Source of the DNA: Pantoea anthophila
GTDB taxonomy: Bacteria; Pseudomonadota; Gammaproteobacteria; Enterobacterales; Enterobacteriaceae
DNA: 64,000 bases
Assembly (NCBI RefSeq): GCF_006494375.1
Contig: NZ_VHIZ01000052.1
Coordinates: 62,001-126,000, forward strand
Direction: 5' to 3'
Below the pieces are notes generated by a model. The model searched no databases. It was given only the letters and a program-made list of their open reading frames with translations, and was not told where the DNA came from. Positions 1-10,589 of this stretch are shown piece after piece; the stretch's first letter is position 1, and every line of letters begins with the position of its first letter. The position numbers and the translations under genes are program-made.

Positions 1-627
1 CTCGTGGATCTGCCGCTGATGCGGCAGGTGCTGGCTCAGCAGGCGCTGCAGCTGGAGGGGCAGACTGCGCTGCTGATGCGCCTGGCGCGCGCCTGGTCCC
101 AGCCGGCGAAACCGCATGAGGTCACCTTTGCCCGCTTATTTACCCCGGCCGCTAAGTATCAGATCTGCAAAGCGGGCGCGCCGTTTGTAGCGGAGTCGAT
201 GGAGGTGCTGGGCGGGATTGGCTACTGCGAAGCGAGTGAGCTGCCGCGTCTCTATCGTGACATGCCGGTCAACAGTATCTGGGAGGGGTCGGGCAACGTA
301 ATGTGTCTGGACGTCCTGCGCGTGCTCACACGCCAGGCGGAGGTGACTGAGATGCTGAATCAGGAGTTTGAGGCGGTAAAAGGAAGTAACCGGCATTTTG
401 ATGCGCGCTGGCGTCAGCTGCGGCTGAGACTCAGCCACATCCCTGAAGAGCAGGCGCGCGAGGTCACCCGCACGCTGCTGCTGCTGGCGACAGGCGCTCA
501 GCTGCTGAAATATGCCGAGCCGCCGCTGGCCGATGCCTGGTGCCAGCAGTGGCTCGACCCGCGCGGTTCACGCCCGCTGGAAGCCGCAGTGACCGATCGT
601 TTACTGGCCCGCGCCTGTGGCCGGTGA
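1..627 (+). CDS. aidB: AidB, acyl-CoA dehydrogenase-family DNA alkylation response protein (C-terminal part)
   Basis: The reading frame is open from the left edge, so this is the last 208 residues or so of a protein of about 540 residues. The C-terminal acyl-CoA dehydrogenase domain is visible: the stretch MEVLGGIGYCEASELPRLYR followed by a SIWEGSGNVMCLDVLR motif is characteristic of AidB. In E. coli the flavoprotein AidB binds DNA, is induced by the Ada response to alkylating agents, and has weak isovaleryl-CoA dehydrogenase activity; that is family knowledge, not visible here. The stop codon overlaps the 3' end of the convergent bsmA-like gene by 27 bases. As in E. coli, the next genes are a small bsmA-type gene and, beyond an inserted chemoreceptor, yjfP. 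Confidence 0.93.
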   Translation, partial: LVDLPLMRQVLAQQALQLEGQTALLMRLARAWSQPAKPHEVTFARLFTPAAKYQICKAGAPFVAESMEVLGGIGYCEASELPRLYRDMPVNSIWEGSGNVMCLDVLRVLTRQAEVTEMLNQEFEAVKGSNRHFDARWRQLRLRLSHIPEEQAREVTRTLLLLATGAQLLKYAEPPLADAWCQQWLDPRGSRPLEAAVTDRLLARACGR

Positions 628-927
628 CGCACCATAAAGAATCGCACTGGCGTACCACAAGCCAGGCATCACCGTTTCACTCAGCGCCACGATCTGATAG
701 TAAACCGCTCCGGCCTGATTGGCCCGGGCGGCCACCGCCCGCTGGGCGTCATCCGGCGAGCCATGCACATTCACGGTGATATTACCCAGCTTCGGTAAGC
801 CGCCACTCTGTGACCGTGAAATCTCCTGTGCCTGCTGCGTTGGGGCAGGCGGCGCTTCTGGCGTTGTCTGAAGGGCGGAACAGCCTGCCAGAAGCAGGCT
901 CAGGATCAGTAAGTAAGCGGAACGCAT
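601..927 (-). CDS. bsmA: BsmA/YjfO-type lipoprotein, DUF1471 (YdgH/BhsA/McbA-like) family
   Basis: A 108-residue protein. The first 15 residues are a lipoprotein signal peptide ending in LLAGC, so Cys16 would be lipidated. A Pro/Gln-rich linker leads into a C-terminal DUF1471-like domain (GNITVNVHGSPDDAQRAVAA, then AGAVYYQIVAL). The open frame extends 14 codons further, but the ATG at 927 is preferred because it begins the signal peptide and has an AAGGG Shine-Dalgarno 8 bases upstream. Family members influence biofilm formation, stress resistance and motility in E. coli. It lies next to aidB, as in E. coli, and the two genes converge with a 27-base overlap. The exact family member is inferred from position and the lipobox. 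Confidence 0.8.
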   Translation of the reverse strand: MRSAYLLILSLLLAGCSALQTTPEAPPAPTQQAQEISRSQSGGLPKLGNITVNVHGSPDDAQRAVAARANQAGAVYYQIVALSETVMPGLWYASAILYGASPATGAGQ

Positions 928-983
928 AGCAAAACCCTTTTTCAGGACGAGACAGTAAGTGTATGTCATCGTCCTGAAGGCGG

Positions 984-2915
984 TCAGGCTTTAAGGCTGA
1001 ATACGCTGACCAGCTGGGTGAGATGATGACCTTTATCACTCAGCGTCTGCGCACTGTTTTCCGCCTGCGCCACCAGCTCGCTGTTCTGATGGGTCGCCTG
1101 ACTGATCTGATTCATCGCCAGATTAACCTGACCAATGCCCGCCGCCTGCTGCTGCGCCGCTACGTTGATCTCGCCCATCAGCGCCTGCACCTGCTCGATG
1201 TGCGTCACAATGTCACTCATCGCATCACGCGTCTGTTCAGAGAGCTGATGTCCCTGTGCCACGTTGCCGATGGAGGTGGCAATCAGCCCATCGATCTCTT
1301 TGGCCGCCTGCGCCGACCGCTGTGCCAGTGCCCGCACTTCTGCCGCGACCACGGCAAAACCGCGGCCCTGCTCACCGGCTCGCGCTGCTTCAACGGCGGC
1401 ATTCAGCGCCAGGATGTTGGTCTGGAAGGCAATCGACTCAATCACATGGGTAATGTCCGCAATGCTTTGTGACGACACTTTAATCGCTGACATGGTGTTC
1501 ACCGAGCGCTCCACCGTCTGGCTGCCGTGGCTGACGATTCCGCTGGCTTCCGCCACCAGGGACATCGCCTGACGCAGGCTGTCGGCGGTGTGTTCCACCG
1601 TTGCGCCAAACTGCTCCATGCTGGCGGAGGTCTGCTCGACGCTGCTGGCCTGACGTCCAATCTGCTCGCTGATGTTATGGCTGCTGACGGCGATGGTATC
1701 CGTACCGTCACTGATCTCCTGTGCGGCAACGCGCACCTGGCTGACGATTTTTTCCAGACCGTTTCCAATACCGTTAATTGCCACGATCAGCTGGCCTACC
1801 TCATCAGAGCGGGTGGTCTTCAGGTTGACCTGCAGATTACCGGCGGCATACTGCTCCGCCAGATGGATCACCTGCTGCAGCGGATGGGTAATGGCCCGGC
1901 GGCTGTACCAGACAAACCCCAGCGCAAAGATCACCACCAGAATCAGTCCGGTCATCAGGAACAGGTTACGGCTGTGGGTAATCGGAGCCAGCAGGCTGGC
2001 ACGGTTAACTTCGCCGGTGATCACCCAGTTCCAGCCCGGCAGCTGCTGCCAGGCCAGGATTTTCTGCTCACCGTCAATTTCCACCTGCTGCATGCCCTGT
2101 GGCTGCGTCAATAGCGGCTGCAGGATGGCGCTATCCCAGCCGGGTTGTTTTCCTTCGTTGTGCTGGTCAAACAGATAGTTGCCCTGCGTCTTACCGGGCG
2201 TGCCGTTGAGCACAAAGAAATGACCGCTGTCACCCAGCCGGCGAGCCAGGATTTTTTCGCGCATCAGCGCATACTGCTTGTCAATGCCAACGCCGACGAA
2301 GAGGATGGCAACGACCCTGCCACTCTCATCCTTTACCGGCTGGTACTGCGTGATATAGCGGTGGCCGAACAGCGTGGCCAGGCCCTGATATGCCCTGCCT
2401 TCGTGAACGCTTTTCCAGGCGGCGCCGGTGCGATCAAGCTGAGTACCGATAGCCCGACTGCCATCCTCCTTTTTCAGCGAGGTGGAGATGCGGATAAAAT
2501 CATCGCCATCGCGCACAAAAATCGTCGCCACCGCCGCGGTGCGGTCAGTGAAATCGTCGACGGCGACCTGATCGAGGTTCAGCGTTTTTAATCCGGCGCG
2601 CAGCACGGGCGTTGAAAATGCGCCCACCTGAATTCTGGCGCTGTCATCAAGGCTGAAACGCCTGGGTAAAAAGCTGATAAACAGATTGGTATAGTGGCTC
2701 ACCTCTTCGGTGAGGGTGGCGTTGAACATGGAGGCCATTTCATTAATGCCCTGCACCTGATTGTGCATGTCATCGATGGCGAGATTTTCCAGCTGGCGTG
2801 AGGCGTTGTGGCTTTGAGTCAGGGTGAGTACCAGCAACAGCAGCGCAACGCTGAGAGACGTCAGTACAGACAGCTTAACTCCAAGACTCAGGCCGCTGAG
2901 AGAGAGACGCTTCAT
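984..2915 (-). CDS. Methyl-accepting chemotaxis protein with periplasmic Cache sensor
   Basis: A 643-residue transmembrane chemoreceptor. TM1 is at about residues 13-33 and a periplasmic sensor of about 280 residues follows, with a Cache-type core ([20 protein letters not shown], then [15 protein letters not shown]). TM2 is at about 317-338, then a HAMP linker and the signalling hairpin tip, which is the canonical [20 protein letters not shown]. The methylation helices look normal. The protein ends in FSLKA and lacks the NWETF-type pentapeptide that tethers CheR/CheB to Tar and Tsr, so its adaptation probably depends on other receptors. The ligand is unknown; Cache receptors often bind organic or amino acids. 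It sits between bsmA and yjfP, where E. coli has no receptor. A sigma-28 (FliA) promoter lies immediately upstream. Confidence 0.95.
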   Translation of the reverse strand: MKRLSLSGLSLGVKLSVLTSLSVALLLLVLTLTQSHNASRQLENLAIDDMHNQVQGINEMASMFNATLTEEVSHYTNLFISFLPRRFSLDDSARIQVGAFSTPVLRAGLKTLNLDQVAVDDFTDRTAAVATIFVRDGDDFIRISTSLKKEDGSRAIGTQLDRTGAAWKSVHEGRAYQGLATLFGHRYITQYQPVKDESGRVVAILFVGVGIDKQYALMREKILARRLGDSGHFFVLNGTPGKTQGNYLFDQHNEGKQPGWDSAILQPLLTQPQGMQQVEIDGEQKILAWQQLPGWNWVITGEVNRASLLAPITHSRNLFLMTGLILVVIFALGFVWYSRRAITHPLQQVIHLAEQYAAGNLQVNLKTTRSDEVGQLIVAINGIGNGLEKIVSQVRVAAQEISDGTDTIAVSSHNISEQIGRQASSVEQTSASMEQFGATVEHTADSLRQAMSLVAEASGIVSHGSQTVERSVNTMSAIKVSSQSIADITHVIESIAFQTNILALNAAVEAARAGEQGRGFAVVAAEVRALAQRSAQAAKEIDGLIATSIGNVAQGHQLSEQTRDAMSDIVTHIEQVQALMGEINVAAQQQAAGIGQVNLAMNQISQATHQNSELVAQAENSAQTLSDKGHHLTQLVSVFSLKA

Positions 2916-2949
2916 AAATTACCTTTGAACAAGTTATGGGGGTACACCA

Positions 2950-2976
2950 TCAACGGCAGGGAGGGGGAAAAGTTTA
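2950..2976 (-). promoter_or_regulatory. Candidate FliA (sigma-28) promoter for the Cache chemoreceptor
   Basis: On the minus strand the sequence reads TAAACTTT (2976-2969), an 11-base spacer, then GCCGTTGA (2957-2950). The enterobacterial sigma-28 consensus is TAAAGTTT-N11-GCCGATAA, so this matches 13 of 16 positions with the ideal spacing. It lies 35 bases upstream of the receptor start codon, which places the gene in the late flagellar regulon. The match was made by eye, not with a matrix. Confidence 0.78.
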
Positions 2977-3073
2977 GGGCGAAATCCGGCCGCTAAGCGC
3001 AGCGGCACGTTTCGTTAAATCATCCACAGCACGTACACTGAAGCGGCACGCTTTCACCCTATCAGGAGAGACG

Positions 3074-3823
3074 ATGATCGAACTCACGACAGAAACGCTG
3101 GCCGGTATTGAATGCCTGCACGCCACGCCTGCCGGACAGGGCCAGGCTCCGCTGCCCACGGTGCTGTTTTATCACGGCTTTACCTCGTCGAAAGAGGTCT
3201 ACGCCTACTTTGCGGTGGCGCTGGCGCAGGCAGGTTTTCGCGCGGTGATGCCCGATGCGGCGCGACACGGCGCGCGCTATGACGGTGATGCCGGGACACG
3301 CCTGGACCGCTTCTGGGAGATCCTGAAGCAGAACATTGATGAGCTGCCGCAGCTGGAAACGGCGCTGCGAGATGAAAATCTGATCGCCGGTTCGCGTTTT
3401 GCGGTGGCGGGGGCCTCGATGGGCGGCATGACCGCCCTGGGGGCCATGGCGCGCTACCCACAGATTCACAGCGTCGCCTGCATGATGGGATCGGGCTATT
3501 TTATGCAGCTCAGTCACTCACTGTTTCCGCCGCGGCTCCCCGATTCGCCCGACCGGCAGGCGAAATTTGCTGCCCGTATGGCGCCTCTGGCGGAGTATGA
3601 CCCCTGCAACCGGCTCACGGCACTGGCAGACCGGCCGCTGCTGCTGTGGCATGGTGAGGCGGATGAGGTGGTGCCCTGGGCGGAAACCGAGCGGCTGGAG
3701 AGGGCCCTGCGTGACAATGGCCTGGATCAGCATCTGACGTCGCTGTCGGAAAAGGGGATTGGGCATAAGATCACCCCCTCCGCCCTGACGGCGCTGGTCA
3801 GCTTCTTTCGTCATCAGCTGTAA
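3074..3823 (+). CDS. yjfP: YjfP esterase, alpha/beta hydrolase
   Basis: A 249-residue cytoplasmic alpha/beta hydrolase related to E. coli YjfP, a carboxylesterase active on short acyl esters. The oxyanion-side motif YHGFTSSKE is at residues 33-41. The nucleophile elbow is GASMGG with Ser115. The other likely triad members are Asp197 (HGEADEVVPW) and His231 (GIGHKI). The start has a strong AGGAGAG ribosome site. No signal peptide is present. It is probably a single-gene unit: the chemoreceptor upstream is divergent and the small gene downstream is convergent. A GC-rich hairpin (arms ACGGGCGG at 3831-3838 and CCGCCCGT at 3851-3858) follows the stop codon and may end transcription from both sides. 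Confidence 0.93.
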   Translation: MIELTTETLAGIECLHATPAGQGQAPLPTVLFYHGFTSSKEVYAYFAVALAQAGFRAVMPDAARHGARYDGDAGTRLDRFWEILKQNIDELPQLETALRDENLIAGSRFAVAGASMGGMTALGAMARYPQIHSVACMMGSGYFMQLSHSLFPPRLPDSPDRQAKFAARMAPLAEYDPCNRLTALADRPLLLWHGEADEVVPWAETERLERALRDNGLDQHLTSLSEKGIGHKITPSALTALVSFFRHQL

Positions 3824-3872
3824 ACGATGAACGGGCGGAGCAGGATGCCGCCGCCCGTGACGCGACCGGTAC

Positions 3873-4079
3873 TTACCAGCGCGCAGCCGATTTCTCAGCT
3901 GGACTGACAGGCGCGCTGACCGGGTTTCGTTCCGGCCTGTCCAGCCGGTTAACGTAGACATAACCGGATGCCGCTTCACTGCTGTGACTTCTTATCTGCT
4001 GCGCACAGTCAGCATGGCTGGCAAGGGCGGGTGGAGACAGGAAGAGACCCAGGAAAGTGGCGATGACGAACGTTTTCAT
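3873..4079 (-). CDS. Small secreted protein of unknown function
   Basis: A 68-residue protein that I do not recognise. It begins with a clear Sec signal peptide (MKTFVIATFLGLFLSPPALA, with AxA-type cleavage near residue 20), leaving a mature polypeptide of about 48 residues. The mature part has one Cys (HADCAQQIRSHS) and a Tyr/Val patch (GYVYVNRLDRP) that faintly recalls the YjfY/YdgH-type small periplasmic proteins, but this is too weak to name. The start is supported by a GAGGAG Shine-Dalgarno 8 bases upstream. It is convergent with yjfP and divergent from rpsF. It may be a stress-induced envelope peptide, but that is only a guess from size and signal peptide. Confidence 0.6.
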   Translation of the reverse strand: MKTFVIATFLGLFLSPPALASHADCAQQIRSHSSEAASGYVYVNRLDRPERNPVSAPVSPAEKSAARW

Positions 4080-4301
4080 GCCCGACTCCTCACTTCAGGG
4101 AAGACACTCTGTGTGACGCCAGCGACCCTGTCGTGACGTCTGCTTTAATTTTAGCCACTGCCCCTGCGAACGCCAGATCGTCCCGCTGAACCTCTCTGTC
4201 AGCGTTTTTGAACGATCCCGCATTAACCCGCTGTTTTTACACTGTTCCCTTCCTGACCCACCGACTCTGCGTCCCCAGCCGCATTTTATTGAAATGTGCG
4301 C

Positions 4302-4330
4302 TTGAGTTTAGCCACGGTCGCCAGTATGAT
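4302..4330 (+). promoter_or_regulatory. Sigma-70 promoter of the rpsF-priB-rpsR-rplI operon
   Basis: The -35 hexamer TTGAGT (4302-4307) and the -10 hexamer TATGAT (4325-4330) are separated by exactly 17 bases. Transcription would start near 4337 and give a leader of about 147 nucleotides before rpsF. This is the strongest promoter match seen by eye in the window, as expected for a ribosomal protein operon. Confidence 0.82.
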
Positions 4331-4358
4331 TACGCGTCAATTTTTCAGCCGCATTCTC

Positions 4359-4410
4359 AGGCTGTGTCCCACAAAGGCTCGTTACGGCGAACGGTTGTGG
4401 GACACAGCCT
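4359..4410 (+). repeat. 16-bp perfect inverted repeat in the rpsF leader
   Basis: The arms AGGCTGTGTCCCACAA (4359-4374) and its exact complement (4395-4410) flank a 20-base loop that contains a nested CGTT/AACG pairing. The element lies downstream of the predicted start site, so it would form a long hairpin in the operon leader RNA. There is no T-run after it, so it is not a conventional terminator. It is separate from the S6:S18-binding region just downstream. Function unknown. Confidence 0.75.
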
Positions 4411-4412
4411 AT

Positions 4413-4879
<467 letters not shown>

Positions 4880-4885
4880 TCCATC

Positions 4886-5435
<550 letters not shown>

Positions 5436-5462
5436 TCGGCAACTGTCCATTAACGACTTTAA

Positions 5463-5924
<462 letters not shown>

Positions 5925-5949
5925 TTTTATTAACTGAGCACAACAAAAT

Positions 5950-5973
5950 CGCCGGCCCTGTGCCGGCGTTTTT
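5950..5973 (+). terminator. Intrinsic terminator after rplI
   Basis: A 7-bp GC stem CGCCGGC / GCCGGCG (5950-5956 and 5962-5968) with a CCTGT loop is followed by TTTTTG and more T residues. An A-rich stretch precedes it, so it may also serve the convergent ytfB transcript. Confidence 0.92.
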
Positions 5974-5992
5974 GTTTTTATGCCTTGCTCAG

Positions 5993-6547
5993 CTACTGCG
6001 CGCGGATAAAGCTGCCGTCTGTCTGACGGGTAAACAGCACCGGGCCCTCTGCGCCCTCCACCGTCAGTCCCGTTACCACACCCTGTGCATCCTGTCGGAT
6101 TTTGACCTGCTGACCACTTTTCAGTGAGCTGAGGGGCTGATCGTTGCCTTCCACCCGCGCCATCGCAAACACATCATTGACCGGCAGGCTGTTGTCACGA
6201 AACAGCTGCGCCAGCGTCTGGCCGGACGCGATGGTCAGACTGCGCCACGCGCCCTGAGAGTCTGCTTTTGGCGTCTGCTGTGATGAGGAGGCCTGCCCGG
6301 AGCGGGTGTTATCGTAGATATCGGCCTGCATCGGCACCTCTTTCTCTGCGGAAGGCGTAACCGGCTGCTCGACCGGATAACGCGGCGTCGTGGCAGGCCA
6401 GAGAAACGCCACCAGCATAACCAGCAGCGCCGCCACAATGCCGCGACGGTGCGGTGCGGGCAGCGGTGCCATCCAACGGATGTCGTCGGTAAAATGCCAG
6501 ATTCGCTGAAGCCATGTCGGCAGGCGGGATGACGTCTCAGAAGCCAT
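5993..6547 (-). CDS. ytfB: YtfB, OapA-family cell-envelope/division protein
   Basis: A 184-residue single-pass inner-membrane protein. The cytoplasmic N-terminus has the family signature WHFTDDIRWMAPLPAPHRRG, followed by a membrane segment (GIVAALLVMLVAFLWP), a periplasmic linker, and a C-terminal LysM-like/OapA domain (IASGQTLAQLFRDNSLPVND ... LKSGQQVKIR). E. coli YtfB binds glycan and affects cell division and adhesion. The ATG at 6547 is chosen because it has a near-perfect GAGGAGG ribosome site 8 bases upstream and aligns with the E. coli start. An alternative ATG at 6664 would add 39 residues, Arg-rich at the front, and has only a weak GAGAG site. It converges with rplI and diverges from fklB. 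Confidence 0.88.
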   Translation of the reverse strand: MASETSSRLPTWLQRIWHFTDDIRWMAPLPAPHRRGIVAALLVMLVAFLWPATTPRYPVEQPVTPSAEKEVPMQADIYDNTRSGQASSSQQTPKADSQGAWRSLTIASGQTLAQLFRDNSLPVNDVFAMARVEGNDQPLSSLKSGQQVKIRQDAQGVVTGLTVEGAEGPVLFTRQTDGSFIRAQ

Positions 6548-6884
6548 GCGGGGTTCCTCCTCTCCGGCAGGCTGCGCTGGCCTGCGTGCGGCCAGCCAGT
6601 TCTGCAGCCGGGATATCATATGTGTTGCGCGCGTCCGGCGGCGTCGTGGGGCGATCTGGCCCATAGTTGCTCTCTTCTTCGTGTGCCACAGACGGGGGGT
6701 ATTCCGTCGATAGTTATAGTATGGGCAATACTGGCGCGAAGTGCCTGCCAGCATTGATAAATCTGACGGCTCTATTGTTTCTCTTTCGCCGGGAAAAGTC
6801 ATCTGCGATGCAGGGCATTTTACGCCAGCGGCCTGCGCTGCTATGCTGCCGGTTCGAATTTATCCGAGAGTGAAAGGAACGAAG

Positions 6885-7505
6885 ATGACTACCCCTTCTT
6901 TCGACAGCGTCGAAGCACAAGCAAGTTACGGTATTGGTTTACAGGTTGGCCAGCAGTTGCTGGAATCTGGTCTGCAGGGGCTGCAGCCAGAAGCACTGCT
7001 CGCGGGCCTGCGCGACGCGCTGGAAGGGAACTCGCCTGCCGTACCGGTTGATGTCGTTCATCGCGCACTGCGTGAAGTTCATGAACGCGCTGAAGGCGTG
7101 CGTCGTGAGCGCACCGAAGCCATGGCAGCAGAAGGTCAGGCGTTCCTGCAGGAACATGCGCAGCGTGAAGGCGTGAACAGCACCGAATCCGGTCTGCAGT
7201 TCAGCGTGATTACTCAGGGCGAAGGTCCTATCCCATCGCGTCAGGATCGCGTACGCGTGCACTACACCGGCAAACTGATCGACGGCAGCGTGTTCGACAG
7301 CTCGGTGGCGCGTGGCGAACCGGCAGAGTTCCCGGTGAGCGGTGTGATCCCAGGCTGGATCGAAGCCCTGACCCTGATGCCGGTTGGCTCAAAATGGGAA
7401 CTGGTGATCCCACAGAACCTCGCGTATGGCGAGCGCGGTGCGGGTGCCTCCATCCCACCGTTCAGCACCCTGATTTTCGAAGTGGAACTGCTGGAAATTC
7501 TGTAA
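6885..7505 (+). CDS. fklB: FKBP-type 22 kDa peptidyl-prolyl cis-trans isomerase
   Basis: A 206-residue cytoplasmic prolyl isomerase. The N-terminal helical dimerisation domain (residues 1 to about 90, [20 protein letters not shown]) leads to an FKBP domain with the usual catalytic landmarks: [30 protein letters not shown] and [20 protein letters not shown]. The start is set at ATG 6885 ([12 protein letters not shown], an exact family start) with AAGGA upstream; an open frame extends 48 codons further but has no family support. A strong intrinsic terminator follows 8 bases after the stop. Confidence 0.98.
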   Translation: MTTPSFDSVEAQASYGIGLQVGQQLLESGLQGLQPEALLAGLRDALEGNSPAVPVDVVHRALREVHERAEGVRRERTEAMAAEGQAFLQEHAQREGVNSTESGLQFSVITQGEGPIPSRQDRVRVHYTGKLIDGSVFDSSVARGEPAEFPVSGVIPGWIEALTLMPVGSKWELVIPQNLAYGERGAGASIPPFSTLIFEVELLEIL

Positions 7506-7513
7506 TTGCCGGA

Positions 7514-7541
7514 CGCTGCAACCGCCCGGTTGCAGCGTTTT
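7514..7541 (+). terminator. Intrinsic terminator after fklB
   Basis: A 10-bp perfect stem CGCTGCAACC / GGTTGCAGCG (7514-7523 and 7528-7537) with a GCCC loop is followed by TTTT. It lies between the convergent fklB and cpdB genes. Confidence 0.88.
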
Positions 7542-7549
7542 CTCCTGCC

Positions 7550-9493
7550 TTACTTCTGCTGTAAATTCACCTGCCACAACGCGAAGCCAGTCGCATCGGT
7601 CCCTTTGGGCTGAAGCGGATATTGCGCATGCTGCTTAATAAACCCGGTCGCTTTCTCCCCCGGTGCCGTCTCAAACCGGATATCCAGCGGCGTGGATGCG
7701 TTAATCGGGGCCAGCCGCCAGTTATTGTCCGCTTTTGGCTGGACTTCCCCGTGCGCCTTAGTCTCTGCACTGATATAGGCTGCCACCACCGAACGGTTCT
7801 CATCCGGCGAGGCAAAGGCGACATACTTATCGCCGGTGCCGGCAAATTTGCCGCCATAAGCACGATAGTTGTTCGTTGCCACCAGGAAGGTCGCCTGCGG
7901 GTCGATCGGCTTACCCTGCCAGCTCAGCTGACGGATACGGGAGGCATCAGGATGGATCAGCTGGCACTCGCTGTCGTAGCGCGCTGGCTGGGTGACATCG
8001 ATCTGATAGGTGACCCCATCGATCACATCGAAGTTATAGGTGCGGAAATCCCAGTTAATCAGCGACTGTGTTTTCGTACTGTGCGGATCGATCTGGTTAA
8101 ACTGGCCTGCAGAGCACTCCAGCCACTCTTTAACCTGCGCCCCGCTGACCTTCATGACCACCAGCGTGTTGGGGTAGAGATAAAGATCGGCGGCGTTGCG
8201 GAAGGTCAGCGGCCCTTTCTCCACTTCGACATAACTGGCCGGATCGTTTTTACGCCCGCCCGCCTTGAAAGGCGCCGCCGCTGAGAGTACCGGCAGACGG
8301 CCCAGATCGGGATCGCCCTGAATGAAGTGCTCGACATAGGCGCGCTGAGCGTTGTTGACGATCTGCACGGTGGGATCATCCTGCACCAGCGACAGGTAGC
8401 TGTACATCACGTCGGCGGACTTGCCGATGGGTTTCGCCACAAAGTCGCGCGTGGCGCGGTGATCCTCAGCCAGGACCTTCACCAGCGCGGGATCTTCTGC
8501 GGCGAGAGACTTTTTCGCTGCGATGTCATAGATCGGGCGCGCCTCAGCTTTGCCGCTCGTGACCTGCCACCTGCCGTTGTCATTATTCAGCACCAGGTCG
8601 ACCACACCCAGGTGATCGCCCCACATGCCGGGCATCACCGCAGGCACACCGTTCAGAGTGCCGTTCTTAATGTCTGCGCCTTTAATCGCGGCAAAATCTT
8701 TACCGGGGAAGACGGCGTGGGCATGGCCAAACAGGATGGCGTTGATGCCTTCAACCTGACTGAGATAGTAAACCGAGTTCTCCGCCAGGGTGTGATACGG
8801 CTCGCTGCTCAGGCCGGAGTGCGGAATCGCGATGACCAGATCCGCGCCCTGCGCACGCATCTCCGGCACATAGCGGCGCGCCGTTTCCGTGATGTCATCG
8901 ACCCGCACCTTGCCCTGCAGATTGGCTTTATCCCACACCATGATCTGCGGCGGCACAAAGCCGATATAGCCAATCTTCAGGGTCCGGGTTTTGCCTTCAC
9001 GATCAACCAGCGTGGTGGATTTGATGAGGTAAGGCGTAAACAGCGGCTTGCCACTCTTCACGTCGATGACGTTGGCATTGACGTAGGGAAAGCGGGCACC
9101 GGCCAGCGCTTTCTTCAGGTAGGGCAGGCCATAATTAAATTCATGATTGCCGAGGTTGCCGACGCTGTAATCCAGGGTGTTGAGCGCCTTGTAGACCGGG
9201 TGGATCTCCCCCTCACGCAACCCCTTTGCCGCCATGTAGTCGCCCAGCGGACTGCCCTGAATGATATCGCCGTTGTCGACCAGCAGGCTGTTTTTCACCT
9301 CCTGACGCGCGGCGTGGATCAGCGTGGCGGTGCGCACCAGGCCAAACTTTTCGGTTGGGGTGTCTTTGTAGTAGTCGAAATCCATCATGTTGCTATGAAG
9401 ATCGGTGGTTTCCAGTATGCGTAGATCGACCGTTGCGGCCTGTGCGGCGGCGGAAACGCCAAGTGCCAGTAAGACTATGCCGGGCTTAAACAT
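7550..9493 (-). CDS. cpdB: 2',3'-cyclic-nucleotide 2'-phosphodiesterase / 3'-nucleotidase, periplasmic
   Basis: A 647-residue periplasmic enzyme that hydrolyses 2',3'-cyclic nucleotides and 3'-nucleotides, allowing growth on extracellular RNA breakdown products. A Sec signal peptide (residues 1-19, ending AQA) is followed by a calcineurin-like metallophosphatase domain with metal ligands in ETTDLHSN (Asp31, His33), DNGD (73-76) and GNHEFN (115-120). A 5'-nucleotidase C-terminal domain covers about residues 350-600. Length and motifs match E. coli CpdB. It is transcribed towards fklB. The 292-base gap upstream, shared with the divergent cysQ, contains no gene I can support. Confidence 0.98.
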   Translation of the reverse strand: MFKPGIVLLALGVSAAAQAATVDLRILETTDLHSNMMDFDYYKDTPTEKFGLVRTATLIHAARQEVKNSLLVDNGDIIQGSPLGDYMAAKGLREGEIHPVYKALNTLDYSVGNLGNHEFNYGLPYLKKALAGARFPYVNANVIDVKSGKPLFTPYLIKSTTLVDREGKTRTLKIGYIGFVPPQIMVWDKANLQGKVRVDDITETARRYVPEMRAQGADLVIAIPHSGLSSEPYHTLAENSVYYLSQVEGINAILFGHAHAVFPGKDFAAIKGADIKNGTLNGVPAVMPGMWGDHLGVVDLVLNNDNGRWQVTSGKAEARPIYDIAAKKSLAAEDPALVKVLAEDHRATRDFVAKPIGKSADVMYSYLSLVQDDPTVQIVNNAQRAYVEHFIQGDPDLGRLPVLSAAAPFKAGGRKNDPASYVEVEKGPLTFRNAADLYLYPNTLVVMKVSGAQVKEWLECSAGQFNQIDPHSTKTQSLINWDFRTYNFDVIDGVTYQIDVTQPARYDSECQLIHPDASRIRQLSWQGKPIDPQATFLVATNNYRAYGGKFAGTGDKYVAFASPDENRSVVAAYISAETKAHGEVQPKADNNWRLAPINASTPLDIRFETAPGEKATGFIKQHAQYPLQPKGTDATGFALWQVNLQQK

Positions 9494-9785
9494 GCCTGCT
9501 CCTGCTGCAAAATAATTGGGGATCTCAAAATAATGTAAAAGCCTGCCGGTGGGTCATTTTAAATCGTGATGGATATAACGTTTTGGCGCATCGGAGGCGG
9601 CACCGGATTCCGGCGGGCGCGCAAAGTGGCGCAGGCGTGGCGATAAACGGGTAACTATGATATTGATATATCTATAAATTGGCGCGCTGGTCAGCCTGTA
9701 AATGGGCAGGTCAGGCGAAACTGCTAAAATGTCACTGTCTGACGGAAAGCTGATCCTGCAGCAGAAAGACACAACGAGGTGAAAA

Positions 9786-10529
9786 ATGTTAGAGCAAATC
9801 TGCCAACTGGCACGCGAAGCAGGCGACGCGATTATGCAGGTCTATAACGGTGCCGCGCCGCTTGACGTTTCTCACAAATCGGATGATTCGCCGGTGACCG
9901 CCGCGGATATCGCTGCGCACGAGGTCATCCTCTCTGGCCTGAAGCAGTTAACCCCCGATCTGCCGGTGCTGTCAGAAGAAGATCCGCCCGCCTGGACAGA
10001 GCGTCAGCACTGGCAGCGCTACTGGCTGGTCGATCCCCTGGATGGCACCAAAGAGTTCATCAAACGCAACGGCGAATTTACGGTCAACATTGCGCTGATT
10101 GAGGCGGGCAAGCCGATTATGGGCGTGGTTTATGCCCCCGCGCTGGGTGTGATGTACTCTGCGGCGGAGGGAAAGGCGTGGAAAGAGGAGGGTGGTCATC
10201 GTGAACAGATTCATGTGCGTGACGCACGACCTCCGCTGGTGGTGGTAAGCCGTTCCCATGGCGACGATGAGGAGATGAAAGAGTACCTGAAGCAGCTGGG
10301 CGAGCATCAGACCGTTGCAACCGGCTCCTCGCTGAAATTCTGCCTGGTAGCGGAAGGGAAAGCTCAGCTCTATCCCCGTTTCGGACCCACCAATATCTGG
10401 GACACCGGTGCAGGTCATGCGGTGGCGATGGCCGCAGGCGCGCATGTACATGACTGGCAGGGTAAAACCCTGGATTACGCGCCGCGCGAATCTTTCCTGA
10501 ACCCCGGCTTCCGCGTGTCGCTGTTTTAA
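9786..10529 (+). CDS. cysQ: 3'(2'),5'-bisphosphate nucleotidase CysQ
   Basis: A 247-residue inositol-monophosphatase-family enzyme that converts 3'-phosphoadenosine 5'-phosphate (PAP) to AMP, clearing the by-product of sulfate assimilation. The family metal-binding motifs are intact: EEDPP (residues 64-68), [11 protein letters not shown] (Asp83, Asp86) and [10 protein letters not shown] near the C-terminus. The GAGGTGAAAA ribosome site is close to the ATG. It is divergent from cpdB, the same arrangement as in E. coli. A GC hairpin follows. Confidence 0.98.
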   Translation: MLEQICQLAREAGDAIMQVYNGAAPLDVSHKSDDSPVTAADIAAHEVILSGLKQLTPDLPVLSEEDPPAWTERQHWQRYWLVDPLDGTKEFIKRNGEFTVNIALIEAGKPIMGVVYAPALGVMYSAAEGKAWKEEGGHREQIHVRDARPPLVVVSRSHGDDEEMKEYLKQLGEHQTVATGSSLKFCLVAEGKAQLYPRFGPTNIWDTGAGHAVAMAAGAHVHDWQGKTLDYAPRESFLNPGFRVSLF

Positions 10530-10552
10530 CGCGGGCTGAGCGTCTGTCTTCT

Positions 10553-10587
10553 GACGCCCCGGCGAGCTTCGCGCCCGCCGGGGCGTC
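10553..10587. terminator. GC-rich hairpin between convergent cysQ and ytfJ
   Basis: The 12-bp perfect arms GACGCCCCGGCG (10553-10564) and its complement (10576-10587) flank an 11-base loop. No T-run follows on either strand, so it is a poor intrinsic terminator. It may block 3' exonucleases or act with Rho. Confidence 0.55.
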
Positions 10588-10589
10588 TG

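Noticed and set aside
8327-9424. 365-residue open frame antisense to cpdB
   Set aside because: Entirely within a confident gene; composition and lack of motifs indicate a mirror frame.
9554-9772. 72-residue open frame between cpdB and cysQ
   Set aside because: No ribosome site, no homologue recognised, and the region is the shared promoter space of divergent genes.
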